This document shows, one piece after another, positions 1 through 6,021 of a DNA stretch of 6,021 bases. This stretch comes from Chloroflexota bacterium. Its GTDB lineage: Bacteria; Chloroflexota; Anaerolineae; Anaerolineales; Villigracilaceae. The stretch spans positions 1-6,021 of the forward strand of contig JAJYOH010000384.1 of assembly GCA_021796315.1 (NCBI GenBank), written 5' to 3'. A program made the position numbers and the translations under genes. Under the pieces are notes generated by a model, which ran no database searches, was not told the DNA's origin, and saw only the letters and a program-made list of their open reading frames with translations. The number at the start of each line of letters is the position of its first letter. The first letter of the stretch is position 1.

Positions 1-39
1 GTGGAAGACTTCGACCGGTTGGAAGAATTAGTTGGATAA
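1..39 (+). CDS. Possible 3' end of an upstream gene (12 codons)
   Basis: Frame 1 is open from the window edge and reads VEDFDRLEELVG before a TAA stop at 37-39. The residues are acidic and plausible as a protein C terminus, and the inverted-repeat element begins directly after the stop, as is usual for an intergenic repeat. Frame 3 also stays open to about base 122, but it runs straight through the repeat and is less believable. Too little is visible to assign a family. Confidence 0.35.
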   Translation: MEDFDRLEELVG

Positions 40-55
40 ATGTCATTGCGAGGAG

Positions 56-146
56 CCGCTGGTCGAGTAGTGGCGCCATGGCGCCACGTAACGCCCTGCG
101 CCCTAAGCCCTTTGCTCTGTGAGGGTTCAGGGTCGGGACCAAGCGG
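56..146. repeat. Nested repeat with terminal inverted repeats and two internal hairpins
   Basis: This block fills the middle of the left repeat copy and has no counterpart in the right copy. Its ends, 56-64 (CCGCTGGTC) and 137-146 (GACCAAGCGG), pair over nine bases with one bulged A. Inside lie an 18-bp perfect palindrome at 70-87 (GTGGCGCCATGGCGCCAC) and a hairpin at 101-132, whose 11-base arms pair with one mismatch and one G-T wobble around a 10-base loop. On paper this gives a three-way junction. It looks like a small non-autonomous palindromic element inserted into another repeat, but a structured RNA is also possible. Confidence 0.55.
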
Positions 147-148
147 CA

Positions 149-191
149 ACGTGGCAATCTCAAGTAACCAGTAAATATGAGATTGCCACGT
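149..191. repeat. Perfect 14-bp inverted repeat, central hairpin of the composite element
   Basis: ACGTGGCAATCTCA at 149-162 is exactly complementary in reverse to 178-191, with a 15-base AT-rich loop between them. It is the junction of the two inverted repeat copies. No T-run follows the stem on the plus strand, so it does not look like an intrinsic terminator in that direction. Confidence 0.7.
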
Positions 192-233
192 CGGGAAGAA
201 CGCCACTCCTCGCAACGACATATTGAAAAGTAA

Positions 234-285
234 GGGCACAGCAGGACGATGAAAAATTCTTGACGTTCGTTCGTCCTGCTGTCCC
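234..285. repeat. Long stem-loop upstream of the CpXC gene
   Basis: ACAGCAGGACGA at 238-249 pairs perfectly with 271-282. The stem continues with GGG 234-236 against CCC 283-285, across a single bulged C at 237, giving 15 pairs around a 21-base loop. It is separate from the 40-221 element and ends 35 bases before the CpXC start codon. No T-run follows it, so an intrinsic terminator is unlikely. A dispersed repeat or a 5' leader structure are both possible. A TTGACG at 260-265 lies in the loop, but the nearest TAAAAT (291-296) is 25 bases away, too far for a normal sigma-70 pair. Confidence 0.65.
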
Positions 286-320
286 CAACATAAAATATAT
301 CGAAAGTTGGAAATCATTAC

Positions 321-1682
321 ATGCCTCAAACTCAAATTGCCTGTCCCCGCTGTAGACAAATGATCACCGCCAATGTCGAGCAGCTCTTCGACGTGACCAA
401 TGATCCCGGTGCGAAACAACGCCTATTAGGCGGCGTCTCGAACATGGCTCACTGTCCGTACTGCGGATATGAAGGCCGCCTCGCTACGCCCATCGTCTAT
501 CACGATGCGGACAAAGAACTTCTGCTCACCTTCTTCCCACCTGAACTGGGAATGCCTATCAACGAACAGGAAAGACTCATCGGGCCGATGATCACTCAAA
601 TCACCATTCGCCTGCCAGCCGAGAAACGCAAGGCTTATCTGCTCAAGCCGGTCGCCAACCTGACCTTTGAGTCAATGATGGAAACCATCCTCGGCAAAGA
701 TGGCATCACGCCGGAGATGATCAAGGCACAACAAGAACGCCTCAATTTGATTGATCGCTTGCTTCAAGCCACATCACCTGATGTCCGCACGGAAATCATC
801 AAGCAGAATACAAAACTGTTCGATGAACAGTTCTTCGCCTTATTCAGCCGACTCCTCCAAGCAGGCATGCAAAGCGGACAGGAACAACTCGGCAAACAGA
901 TGGCTGACCTCCAGAAGCAGTTGATGACCGAGACCGAGTACGGCCGTCAGTTGCAGGAATCAGTCGGCGAATTGGAAGCCGCGGCAAAATCCTTGCAGGA
1001 CGCGGGCAAAAACCTGACGCGTGAAAAACTGCTTGAGATGATGATACAGGCTCCAAGCGATGCGCGGCTCAAAGCCTACGTCTCATTGGCACGCAACGGC
1101 ATGGACTACACTTTCTTCCAAAGCCTGACGGAGATGATTGACAAGAAGTCGGGGGACGAGAAGAAGAAGCTCGAAGGCTTGCGCGAGAAGTTGCTTGACT
1201 TCGTGAATGAGATTGATAAGCAAATGGAAGCGCGCTACAAACAGGCGCAGGAATTCATCGAAAAACTTCTCGCACAGGATGACATTGCCAAAGCCACCCA
1301 AGATAATCTCGACGGCTTTACACAAGATGCAGTGGACATCGCACAAACCATGTTGAGGCAGGCGTCGGAAAAGAACGATTACGCGCGCATGGGCAAACTG
1401 CAAAAGATGTTGGAAATTTTGCAGACCGCTTCGACACCGCCGGAAGTGGCGTTCGTCGAACAACTACTCGACGCACCTGATGAAGCGGGTGTCGAAAAAA
1501 TGCTGGCCGCCAACGAATCCATGATCAACGACGCATTCATGGAAGCCTTGAATGGGCTGGTCGCACAAGTGGATGGCGCGGCCAATCAAGGCAATGCGGA
1601 AGCAAAAGCGTTGTCGGAGAAACTGGGAATGGTTTACAAAACCGCCCTGAAATTTTCAATGAAGAAACAGATAGCAAAATAA
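321..1682 (+). CDS. CpXC-domain protein with long helical C-terminal region
   Basis: This 453-residue protein opens with a zinc-ribbon-like pair of knuckles: C8-P-R-C11 and C45-P-Y-C48. That spacing and the CPxC form match the CpXC domain family (about residues 5-130). The family's biochemical role is not established; metal binding by the four cysteines is the natural inference. From about residue 130 the chain is almost entirely charged and helical, rich in Glu, Lys, Gln and Leu, with likely coiled-coil stretches near 185-235 and 275-325. There is no signal peptide or membrane segment, so it is probably cytoplasmic. The ATG is the only reasonable start: an in-frame stop lies at 291-293, and the first cysteine pair follows seven residues later. 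The ribosome binding site is weak (only GGA about 11 bases upstream). The gene stands alone on the plus strand, followed by its own terminator. The CpXC assignment is firm and the function unknown. Confidence 0.9.
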   Translation: MPQTQIACPRCRQMITANVEQLFDVTNDPGAKQRLLGGVSNMAHCPYCGYEGRLATPIVYHDADKELLLTFFPPELGMPINEQERLIGPMITQITIRLPAEKRKAYLLKPVANLTFESMMETILGKDGITPEMIKAQQERLNLIDRLLQATSPDVRTEIIKQNTKLFDEQFFALFSRLLQAGMQSGQEQLGKQMADLQKQLMTETEYGRQLQESVGELEAAAKSLQDAGKNLTREKLLEMMIQAPSDARLKAYVSLARNGMDYTFFQSLTEMIDKKSGDEKKKLEGLREKLLDFVNEIDKQMEARYKQAQEFIEKLLAQDDIAKATQDNLDGFTQDAVDIAQTMLRQASEKNDYARMGKLQKMLEILQTASTPPEVAFVEQLLDAPDEAGVEKMLAANESMINDAFMEALNGLVAQVDGAANQGNAEAKALSEKLGMVYKTALKFSMKKQIAK

Positions 1683-1690
1683 AGAACTCT

Positions 1691-1725
1691 GACCGCCGCT
1701 TTGAAAGCGGCGGTTCATTTTATTT
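1691..1725. terminator. Intrinsic terminator between convergent genes, probably bidirectional
   Basis: ACCGCCGCTT at 1692-1701 pairs with 1705-1714, giving a GC-rich stem of 9 to 10 pairs with a tiny loop. On the plus strand it is followed by TCATTTTATTTAT, a good U-rich tail, and it begins 9 bases after the CpXC stop. On the minus strand it lies about 19 bases beyond the last MFS stop and is followed by a weaker T-rich run (CAGAGTTCTTTATTTT). It therefore clearly serves the plus-strand gene and probably also ends the minus-strand operon. Confidence 0.85.
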
Positions 1726-1732
1726 ATGAGGC

Positions 1733-2974
1733 TCATCTTTCTGGCATATCGCGTTTCCAGAAAACAGGCAACACAAAAATCAAAATTACGCCCAATATGA
1801 TGGACGCTAATAACACCGCGCGCGGCGCGCCTTGCAAGCCGCCAAGCCATTCGGCGACCGCGCCGCTTCCCAGTGCACCAAGCGACGGCAAGCCAATCAA
1901 AGTAATCGCATATAGACTCATGACTCGTCCGCGCAATTCATTCGGCACGGCAACTTGAATAAATGTGGCGATGATCGTCCCGTAGATGGTCGAAGTTACA
2001 CCAGCAACGAATAACATGATCATCCCTAAAATCAAATTCGGGCTAATGGCAAAGATAACAAGTGAAATGCTAAACAGTAACCCGTTCACCAGCATGATCG
2101 CGCCCTGGCGTTCGACTTTCTTGAACGATGCCAATCCAAACGCGCCGACCAGTGCGCCCCCGCCTGCGGCTGCCAACAGCAACCCATAACCTTCCGGGCC
2201 GGAATGCCAAATATCGCGCGCAAAAGCGGGCAACAAATTTTGATAGGAACGTCCGAAGATCGCGGCCAGAGCAGAAAGCGCAAGCAATGCCAAAATCATG
2301 CGGTTATTCCAAGCGTAAGAAAAACCTTTCAGCACCGAATCACCAAAGGATTTATGTTGACCTCCGCTGTGCGTCCGAAAATCGCGCATTGCCGCCAAAG
2401 CAAAGATGACAGCCAGAAAGCTGACTCCATTGATGAAGAACAAAGCGCCCGCGCCCAAAGGTCCGAGCAAAGCACCAGCCAAAGCGGGGCCAATTAATGC
2501 CGCGCCATTATACGTCGCGGAATTGAGCGAAAGCGCGTTCAGCAAATCCTTCGGCTGAACTAAATCCGGAATTAAAGCCTGGCGCGCAGGATTATCGAAA
2601 GCGAGCGCGGCAGAACTAAGAAATGAAGCAATCAAAATATGCCAAACGTTGATCACATCAAGCAAAGTCAGCGCGGCCAGCGCAAATGCAATCAACATCG
2701 GCGTCGTTTGTGTAACATAAAGCAGCTTGACGCGATGAACGCGGTCCACCACTGCGCCGGCGATGAGCGGCAAAAATATCATCGGCAGCGCAAAGCTCAG
2801 ACCCAGCAGGCCGAGCCAGAGCGGAGAATTTGTCAATTGCAAAACCAGCCAGCCGTTTGCGACATTCTGCATCCACGTGCCCATGTTGGACACGATCAAG
2901 CCCGACCAAAGTAAATTAAAATTTCGATAACGGAGCGCCGCGAAGCGCGTTGTAGTTGATTCGACTTTTTCCAT
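1733..2974 (-). CDS. MFS transporter, MFS_3 / EntS-like family
   Basis: This 413-residue inner-membrane protein has about twelve hydrophobic segments (roughly 17-40, 50-75, 83-105, 111-125, 155-175, 176-197, 225-245, 262-282, 291-311, 313-335, 352-375 and 385-405). Family marks include the loop 2-3 motif GAVVDRVHRVK (residues 73-83), the DNPARQALIPDLV block (127-139) and VPNELRGRVMSLY (343-355). These are typical of the MFS_3 group that contains the enterobactin exporter EntS. Length is normal for the family. The role is probably proton-driven export of a small organic molecule, with the substrate unknown; macrolide-type efflux proteins of the same group are an alternative. The ATG lies three bases after the upstream stop (TAATTCATG), with AGGA at 2984-2981 correctly spaced, so translation is likely coupled to the metallo-hydrolase gene. 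It is the last gene of the cluster and faces the CpXC gene. Confidence 0.88.
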   Translation of the reverse strand: MEKVESTTTRFAALRYRNFNLLWSGLIVSNMGTWMQNVANGWLVLQLTNSPLWLGLLGLSFALPMIFLPLIAGAVVDRVHRVKLLYVTQTTPMLIAFALAALTLLDVINVWHILIASFLSSAALAFDNPARQALIPDLVQPKDLLNALSLNSATYNGAALIGPALAGALLGPLGAGALFFINGVSFLAVIFALAAMRDFRTHSGGQHKSFGDSVLKGFSYAWNNRMILALLALSALAAIFGRSYQNLLPAFARDIWHSGPEGYGLLLAAAGGGALVGAFGLASFKKVERQGAIMLVNGLLFSISLVIFAISPNLILGMIMLFVAGVTSTIYGTIIATFIQVAVPNELRGRVMSLYAITLIGLPSLGALGSGAVAEWLGGLQGAPRAVLLASIILGVILIFVLPVFWKRDMPER

Positions 2975-2977
2975 GAA

Positions 2978-3625
2978 TTATCCTAATGGAGAACTTCCCA
3001 CAAACGGATTGAACCGCTTCTCCTCGCCAACCGTCGTTTCGGGGCCGTGACCGGAGAGCAGGCGCGTTTCATCGGGCAAGGTAAACACTTGGGTTTTGAT
3101 GCTGTTCACGAGCATATCCGAATCACCGCCCGGAAGATCGGTACGACCCACACTATCTTTGAAAATCAAATCACCACAAAAGCAGACTTTGGATTCAGCG
3201 ACATAAAAAATACAATGACCGGTTGTGTGTCCCGGTGTGAAGCGGACTTCAAATTGGACATTACCCAATTTCAAAATCTGTCCCTGATATAAATCAATCG
3301 TCGGTTCGGGGCCGGGATCAATGTTGAATCCAAACATCGGGCCGCCGCCAGCCGCGCGCCACAAAACGTGATCGTTAGGATGAAGCGCAACCAATGGCAA
3401 CGGGTTCAACGCATCAGCAATCGCGCCCGCGCCGCCGATGTGATCGAAGTGCGCGTGTGTGTACCAGAGATGTGCAATACGCCAATTTCGTTTTTGCGCT
3501 TCGGTGAGGATAAGATGACCATCCCACGCCGGGTCAATAACCGCCGCAACACCCGAAGCAGAATCTGCGACGAGATAAGCGTTGGTTTGAACGGGACCGA
3601 GAGTGAAAGGAACAATTTCCAACAT
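2978..3625 (-). CDS. Metallo-beta-lactamase-fold hydrolase, glyoxalase II / YcbL-like
   Basis: A soluble zinc hydrolase of 215 residues counted from the ATG. Numbering from that Met, the metal ligands are all visible: THAHFDH (H57, H59, D61, H62), TPGHTTGH (H133), CGD (D152) and SGHGPETT (H193). The block SVGRTDLPGGD and the C-terminal NPFV resemble the short glyoxalase-II-like YcbL group, which lacks the long C-terminal substrate domain of classical GloB. Likely chemistry is hydrolysis of a thioester or similar ester at a dinuclear metal site. A persulfide dioxygenase (ETHE1-type) or lactonase role is less likely but not excluded. A TTG at 3637, immediately after the upstream TGA, would add four residues. 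I prefer the ATG at 3625 because TTGGA (3637-3633) sits seven bases upstream of it as a ribosome binding site, and LEIVPFTLGPVQTNAY is a normal family N terminus. Flanked by two MFS genes in one operon. Confidence 0.9.
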   Translation of the reverse strand: MLEIVPFTLGPVQTNAYLVADSASGVAAVIDPAWDGHLILTEAQKRNWRIAHLWYTHAHFDHIGGAGAIADALNPLPLVALHPNDHVLWRAAGGGPMFGFNIDPGPEPTIDLYQGQILKLGNVQFEVRFTPGHTTGHCIFYVAESKVCFCGDLIFKDSVGRTDLPGGDSDMLVNSIKTQVFTLPDETRLLSGHGPETTVGEEKRFNPFVGSSPLG

Positions 3626-3637
3626 AATAGAATCCAA

Positions 3638-4792
3638 TCAAAGGTCCGGCGCGAGTTCGATGTGATCAACCAGAATTTTTTTCGAGCGCGGGACAAAGAT
3701 CAAGCTGATGACCAATCCGAATCCAATCAGAACAAGACTCACTGGATACATGAACGCCGGGTCAATCGAATATAAATAACCAGCCAGCGGTGGTGCGAGT
3801 AAAGCAGTCGCGGAGCCAAGGGTTTCGGCAATCCCATACGCCAATCCCATTTGCGATTCGTGAACAAATGGACGCACCTGCGCCACGCCGAGGCCGCGCA
3901 AAGCACGGAAACCACCTAATAGAAAATATCCTATCGCAAACCATTCAAAGCCAGTACCGCGCCAGAGAAGCAAAGAGAACGCCGCCACACCAAGCTGACC
4001 AAAAACAAACCCTGACCGCGCTTCGAACAATCCAAGCAAAAAATTAAGCACGGCGTTGCCGAAGCTTCCAATCGAACCAAGTTCGCCGATCAGGCTAAGC
4101 GAAAGGCCATGTTGATTCTGCAAAAAGTTCGGTGTCAACGGTTGAGGCAGATACGCCGCAAAAGCCACAACAAAAAAGACCGCGAGGAATCCGAAGTAAC
4201 GTTTGTTGGACAGCAAACTTTGCGGCGGATTTTCAGGATCGTGATGATCGCGTGGTTGGGGCGCGATAAATTGAATCAAAATCGTTGAAACAAAAAATAT
4301 GCTCGCCGAAAAAAAGTAAACATTGCGTAGCCCGAGGTGATCGCCAAGCCATCCGCCAGTGATTGGCCCAAGCACCGCACCGGCATTGTAAGCCACGCTC
4401 ATGAATGTGATCACGCGCGCCACCGATAACTGGCCGCGCGCCGCGGTCACATAACTGTCCATCGGCGAAACAACGAACGCGGTAAAGCCATAGAGCAACA
4501 TGCCAATCATAAAAACGGCAAGACGATCTGCAAGCGCCATGATCAGCGCGGCCGCCACACCAATCGTCCATGACGCGATCAGCATTGGCCGACGTCCGAT
4601 GCGGTCAGATAAATGTCCGGCAGGGATATGCGCGACCGTCATCATCGCGCCGGATGCACCGAGAATCACGCCAATCCAAATCGGGTCGGCACCCAATTGT
4701 TGAAGATAAATCGGCTGGAACAAAAGGAACATGCCCTCGCCCATCCCCCACGTGAAGAGGGCCGCGCCCAACCATAATAACGAACGATTCAT
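3638..4792 (-). CDS. MFS transporter, MFS_1 / DHA1 drug-efflux-like
   Basis: A 384-residue membrane protein with about twelve hydrophobic segments and a polar central loop (about 178-197) dividing the two halves. Motif A is near-canonical between helices 2 and 3 (GHLSDRIGRRP, residues 59-69). Helix 5 carries an antiporter-type motif C (AGAVLGPITGGWLGD, 137-151), which in characterised MFS proteins marks drug:H+ antiporters. Export of a small compound is therefore more likely than uptake; the substrate is unknown. It is not a close copy of the second MFS gene in the cluster, which lacks these exact motifs. The ATG overlaps the stop of the upstream hydrolase by four bases (ATGA), a classic translational-coupling arrangement. 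The gene ends 12 bases before the preferred ATG of the metallo-hydrolase. Confidence 0.88.
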   Translation of the reverse strand: MNRSLLWLGAALFTWGMGEGMFLLFQPIYLQQLGADPIWIGVILGASGAMMTVAHIPAGHLSDRIGRRPMLIASWTIGVAAALIMALADRLAVFMIGMLLYGFTAFVVSPMDSYVTAARGQLSVARVITFMSVAYNAGAVLGPITGGWLGDHLGLRNVYFFSASIFFVSTILIQFIAPQPRDHHDPENPPQSLLSNKRYFGFLAVFFVVAFAAYLPQPLTPNFLQNQHGLSLSLIGELGSIGSFGNAVLNFLLGLFEARSGFVFGQLGVAAFSLLLWRGTGFEWFAIGYFLLGGFRALRGLGVAQVRPFVHESQMGLAYGIAETLGSATALLAPPLAGYLYSIDPAFMYPVSLVLIGFGLVISLIFVPRSKKILVDHIELAPDL

Positions 4793-5580
4793 TTAGACTC
4801 AGACTCCACGCGACGAATAAATTGATATGCAGCTTCAAATGCTTGATGACGCGCCGCGTCACGCGTGACAACGTGGCCAGATCCCGTTAAATAAAGTTTT
4901 GTCTTATCAGACGCATTAATCAACTCCGCGTAGATGCGTTCGAGATTTTCGGGAGGAACATACGTGTCATCCTTTGAGTGGATCAGCAAAACCGGAACAC
5001 GTATCTTTGGTAACGCCGCACGCATTTCAAAAATCAATTTGTTCAACTCGCCAATCGAACGAACCGGATTCTCAGGATACGATACATGATCCTTCCACGC
5101 TTCAGGATCAAACCAACCCGCGTCGGGTGGCAAATTGGTCTTTGGCAGGTAACGCTGGATTTTACTCAACCATTCCGTGAAATTCAATCTCCAATCTTCT
5201 CTCAGGCGATACGGCGTGGAAATTGCAACCACGCCTTTTACATCGAGTCGAGTGGACATCAACAAAGACAGAACGCCTCCCATCGAAAGGCCAATAATGT
5301 AGATTCGATCTGCCGCGCCGCGCAGAAGATGATAGCCATCTTCAACCGATGCCGTCCAATCTGTCCAGTTGGCCCGAATCATATCTTCGGGACGCGTAGC
5401 ATGTCCCGCCAAACGGACTCCAAGCACACTGAAATCTTTGTCCGCCAAATACTCGCCCATCCAGCGCATCTCTTTTGGTGCGCCGGTAAAGCCATGAACG
5501 AGAAGACATCCCACTGAATTAGTCGAAGTGCGATTTCCCGGAAAGAAAAATGGTTCAGCCGTCGGAATGATTTGAGTCAT
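4789..5580 (-). CDS. Alpha/beta hydrolase, Est30-like carboxylesterase / monoacylglycerol lipase
   Basis: A 263-residue serine hydrolase without a signal peptide, so cytoplasmic. The oxyanion-hole motif is HGFTG (H29-G33). The nucleophile elbow is GLSMG, with Ser99. The acid is Asp205 in HSKDDTYVPP (Asp204 is a weaker candidate), and the catalytic base is His236 in GSGH. A tryptophan-rich insert at about 123-180 forms the cap over the active site. Order, spacing and length match thermostable carboxylesterase Est30 and related monoacylglycerol lipases, which cleave short to medium acyl esters. The natural substrate is unknown. The ATG has GAGGGTG centred about 8-10 bases upstream. It is the first of four tightly packed genes, and its stop overlaps the following MFS start by four bases. 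Confidence 0.9.
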   Translation of the reverse strand: MTQIIPTAEPFFFPGNRTSTNSVGCLLVHGFTGAPKEMRWMGEYLADKDFSVLGVRLAGHATRPEDMIRANWTDWTASVEDGYHLLRGAADRIYIIGLSMGGVLSLLMSTRLDVKGVVAISTPYRLREDWRLNFTEWLSKIQRYLPKTNLPPDAGWFDPEAWKDHVSYPENPVRSIGELNKLIFEMRAALPKIRVPVLLIHSKDDTYVPPENLERIYAELINASDKTKLYLTGSGHVVTRDAARHQAFEAAYQFIRRVESESK

Positions 5581-5584
5581 AAAT

Positions 5585-5592
5585 CACCCTCA
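5585..5592 (-). promoter_or_regulatory. Ribosome binding site of the alpha/beta hydrolase gene
   Basis: On the minus strand the sequence TGAGGGTG lies just upstream of the ATG, with the GAGG core about seven bases from it. It is the clearest Shine-Dalgarno sequence in the window and fixes this start codon. No convincing -35/-10 pair is visible in the 68-base gap to tag. Confidence 0.7.
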
Positions 5593-5612
5593 CATCAACA
5601 GATTGAGATTTA

Positions 5613-5625
5613 TATTTCGGAAATA
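5613..5625. promoter_or_regulatory. Small AT-rich dyad upstream of the hydrolase operon
   Basis: TATTTC and GAAATA form perfect 6-bp inverted arms around a single central base. The dyad lies in the only sizeable gap of the minus-strand cluster, 33-45 bases before the hydrolase ATG. That position would suit an operator, but so short an AT-rich dyad can occur by chance. Confidence 0.25.
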
Positions 5626-5648
5626 GCAAAAAGTATTTGACAATAATG

Positions 5649-6021
5649 TTATCGCATCCAGGCTGGTTTGAGCGATGCGACTTTTTTAAAAACAGGGCAA
5701 TCTTTATCGTGTGCACCAGTCAAATATCCCGTGCTGACAAGAAATTCGCGCACGATCTCACTGCCAGTAAAGACAAATGTCTTCTTGAACAATTTTGACC
5801 ATTCATCCAAAGTCAACGGATGATTCGCATCGAGCCAGCTTTTGAACGAACCAAATTCACCACGCAATTCTTGAATGCGTTTCGCGTTTTCAATTGCCGC
5901 GTTGACTTTCAGCTTGTTTCGAATAATCCCCGCGTCCGAAAGCAGACGCGTTATATCGCGTTTTCTATACGTTGCGACCTTGTCAATATCAAAGTCGTGA
6001 TACGCACGGCGAAAGTTATCT
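5649..6021 (-). CDS. tag: DNA-3-methyladenine glycosylase I (Tag), 5' end outside window
   Basis: The frame stays open from the stop at 5649 to the window edge, giving about 123 C-terminal residues of a family usually 185-200 long. The upstream part reads DNFRRAYHDFD, then VATY, then LLSDAGIIRNKLKVNAA. The run ending in DAGIIRN and followed by basic residues is a Tag hallmark in the helix-hairpin-helix region. Near the end, GSEIVREFLVSTGYLTGAHDKDC supplies the His-x3-Cys pair (His at 5711-5709, Cys at 5699-5697) that corresponds to the second half of the zinc site in E. coli Tag. The catalytic Glu and the first zinc ligands lie beyond the edge. The enzyme excises 3-methyladenine from alkylated DNA in base-excision repair. 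A TTG at 5867 can be read as a start, but it is internal to the domain and not the true start. It lies 68 bases upstream of the hydrolase gene on the same strand. Confidence 0.88.
   Translation of the reverse strand, partial: DNFRRAYHDFDIDKVATYRKRDITRLLSDAGIIRNKLKVNAAIENAKRIQELRGEFGSFKSWLDANHPLTLDEWSKLFKKTFVFTGSEIVREFLVSTGYLTGAHDKDCPVFKKVASLKPAWMR

Larger units (their letters stand above)
40..221. repeat. Composite palindromic intergenic repeat (outer element)
   Basis: Bases 40-55 and 206-221 are inverted copies matching at 15 of 16 positions (ATGTCATTGCGAGGAG against its complement with one A/G change). Bases 149-162 and 178-191 form a second, perfect 14-bp inverted pair. Read from each end, both halves start with TGTC(A/G)TTGCGAGGAG and end with ACGTGGCAATCTCA, so the region is two inverted copies of one repeat unit meeting at a 15-base spacer (163-177). 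The right copy is 43 bases (178-220). The left copy is 122 bases (41-162) because its middle is replaced by extra sequence (56-148). I recall TCATTGCGAGGAG...GCAATCTC motifs as abundant dispersed repeats in environmental bacteria including Chloroflexota; I could not verify that here. No clear target-site duplication is visible, and there is no coding capacity. Confidence 0.75.

Noticed and set aside
40..285. CRISPR array
   Set aside because: The repeats are inverted and nested, not regularly spaced direct repeats, and there are no cas genes nearby.
260..296. TTGACG (260-265) with TAAAAT (291-296) as the CpXC promoter
   Set aside because: The 25-base spacing is too long for a sigma-70 promoter, and the first box lies in a hairpin loop.
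1083..1463. Minus-strand 126-codon open frame inside the CpXC gene
   Set aside because: It lies wholly antisense to a gene with a clear domain and good codon use. Its translation has no recognisable motif and its openness follows from the codon bias of the real gene.
3368..3775. Plus-strand 135-codon open frame across the metallo-hydrolase / MFS boundary
   Set aside because: It is antisense to two well-supported genes, with a low-complexity Arg/Asn-rich translation and no family resemblance.
5086..5517. Plus-strand 143-codon open frame opposite the alpha/beta hydrolase
   Set aside because: It is a shadow of a gene whose catalytic motifs are all present; no ribosome binding site or family motif.
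5637..5642. Perfect TTGACA on the plus strand as a -35 box
   Set aside because: No -10-like hexamer lies 16-18 bases downstream, and it would transcribe antisense into tag.

Overview
The window looks like bacterial chromosome from an uncultured Chloroflexota, most likely Anaerolineae. That placement is an inference. It rests on the zinc-ribbon CpXC protein with a long helical tail, the TCATTGCGAGGAG / GCAATCTC-type intergenic repeats, which I recall as common in such genomes, and moderate GC with weak purine-rich ribosome binding sites. I could not run a search. All genes are intact apart from the two at the window edges, and I see no phage, CRISPR, insertion-sequence transposase, tRNA or rRNA.

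Layout. Bases 1-39 may hold the last codons of an upstream plus-strand gene. Bases 40-320 carry no gene but are packed with inverted repeats: a nested palindromic element (40-221) and a separate long hairpin (234-285). A plus-strand CpXC-domain gene (321-1682) follows and ends in a strong hairpin terminator (1691-1725). That terminator sits between it and a convergent minus-strand gene cluster.

The minus-strand cluster, in transcription order, is: tag (DNA-3-methyladenine glycosylase I, 5' end outside the window), an Est30-like alpha/beta hydrolase (5580-4789), a DHA1-type MFS transporter (4792-3638), a glyoxalase-II-like metallo-beta-lactamase-fold hydrolase (3625-2978) and an EntS/MFS_3-type transporter (2974-1733). 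The last four are tightly packed: a 4-base ATGA overlap, a 12-base gap (0 if a TTG start is used) and a 3-base gap. They very probably form one transcriptional unit. tag lies 68 bases upstream with no visible terminator, so it may or may not be cotranscribed.

The cluster pairs two soluble hydrolases (a serine esterase and a zinc hydrolase) with two likely exporters. This would fit hydrolysis and efflux of small organic compounds, but the substrate cannot be read from sequence. The least explained part of the window is the nested inverted-repeat region 40-285. On paper it folds into a closed multi-branch structure: an outer stem enclosing a three-way-junction subdomain plus a hairpin. It looks like one small palindromic repeat inserted inside one arm of another.
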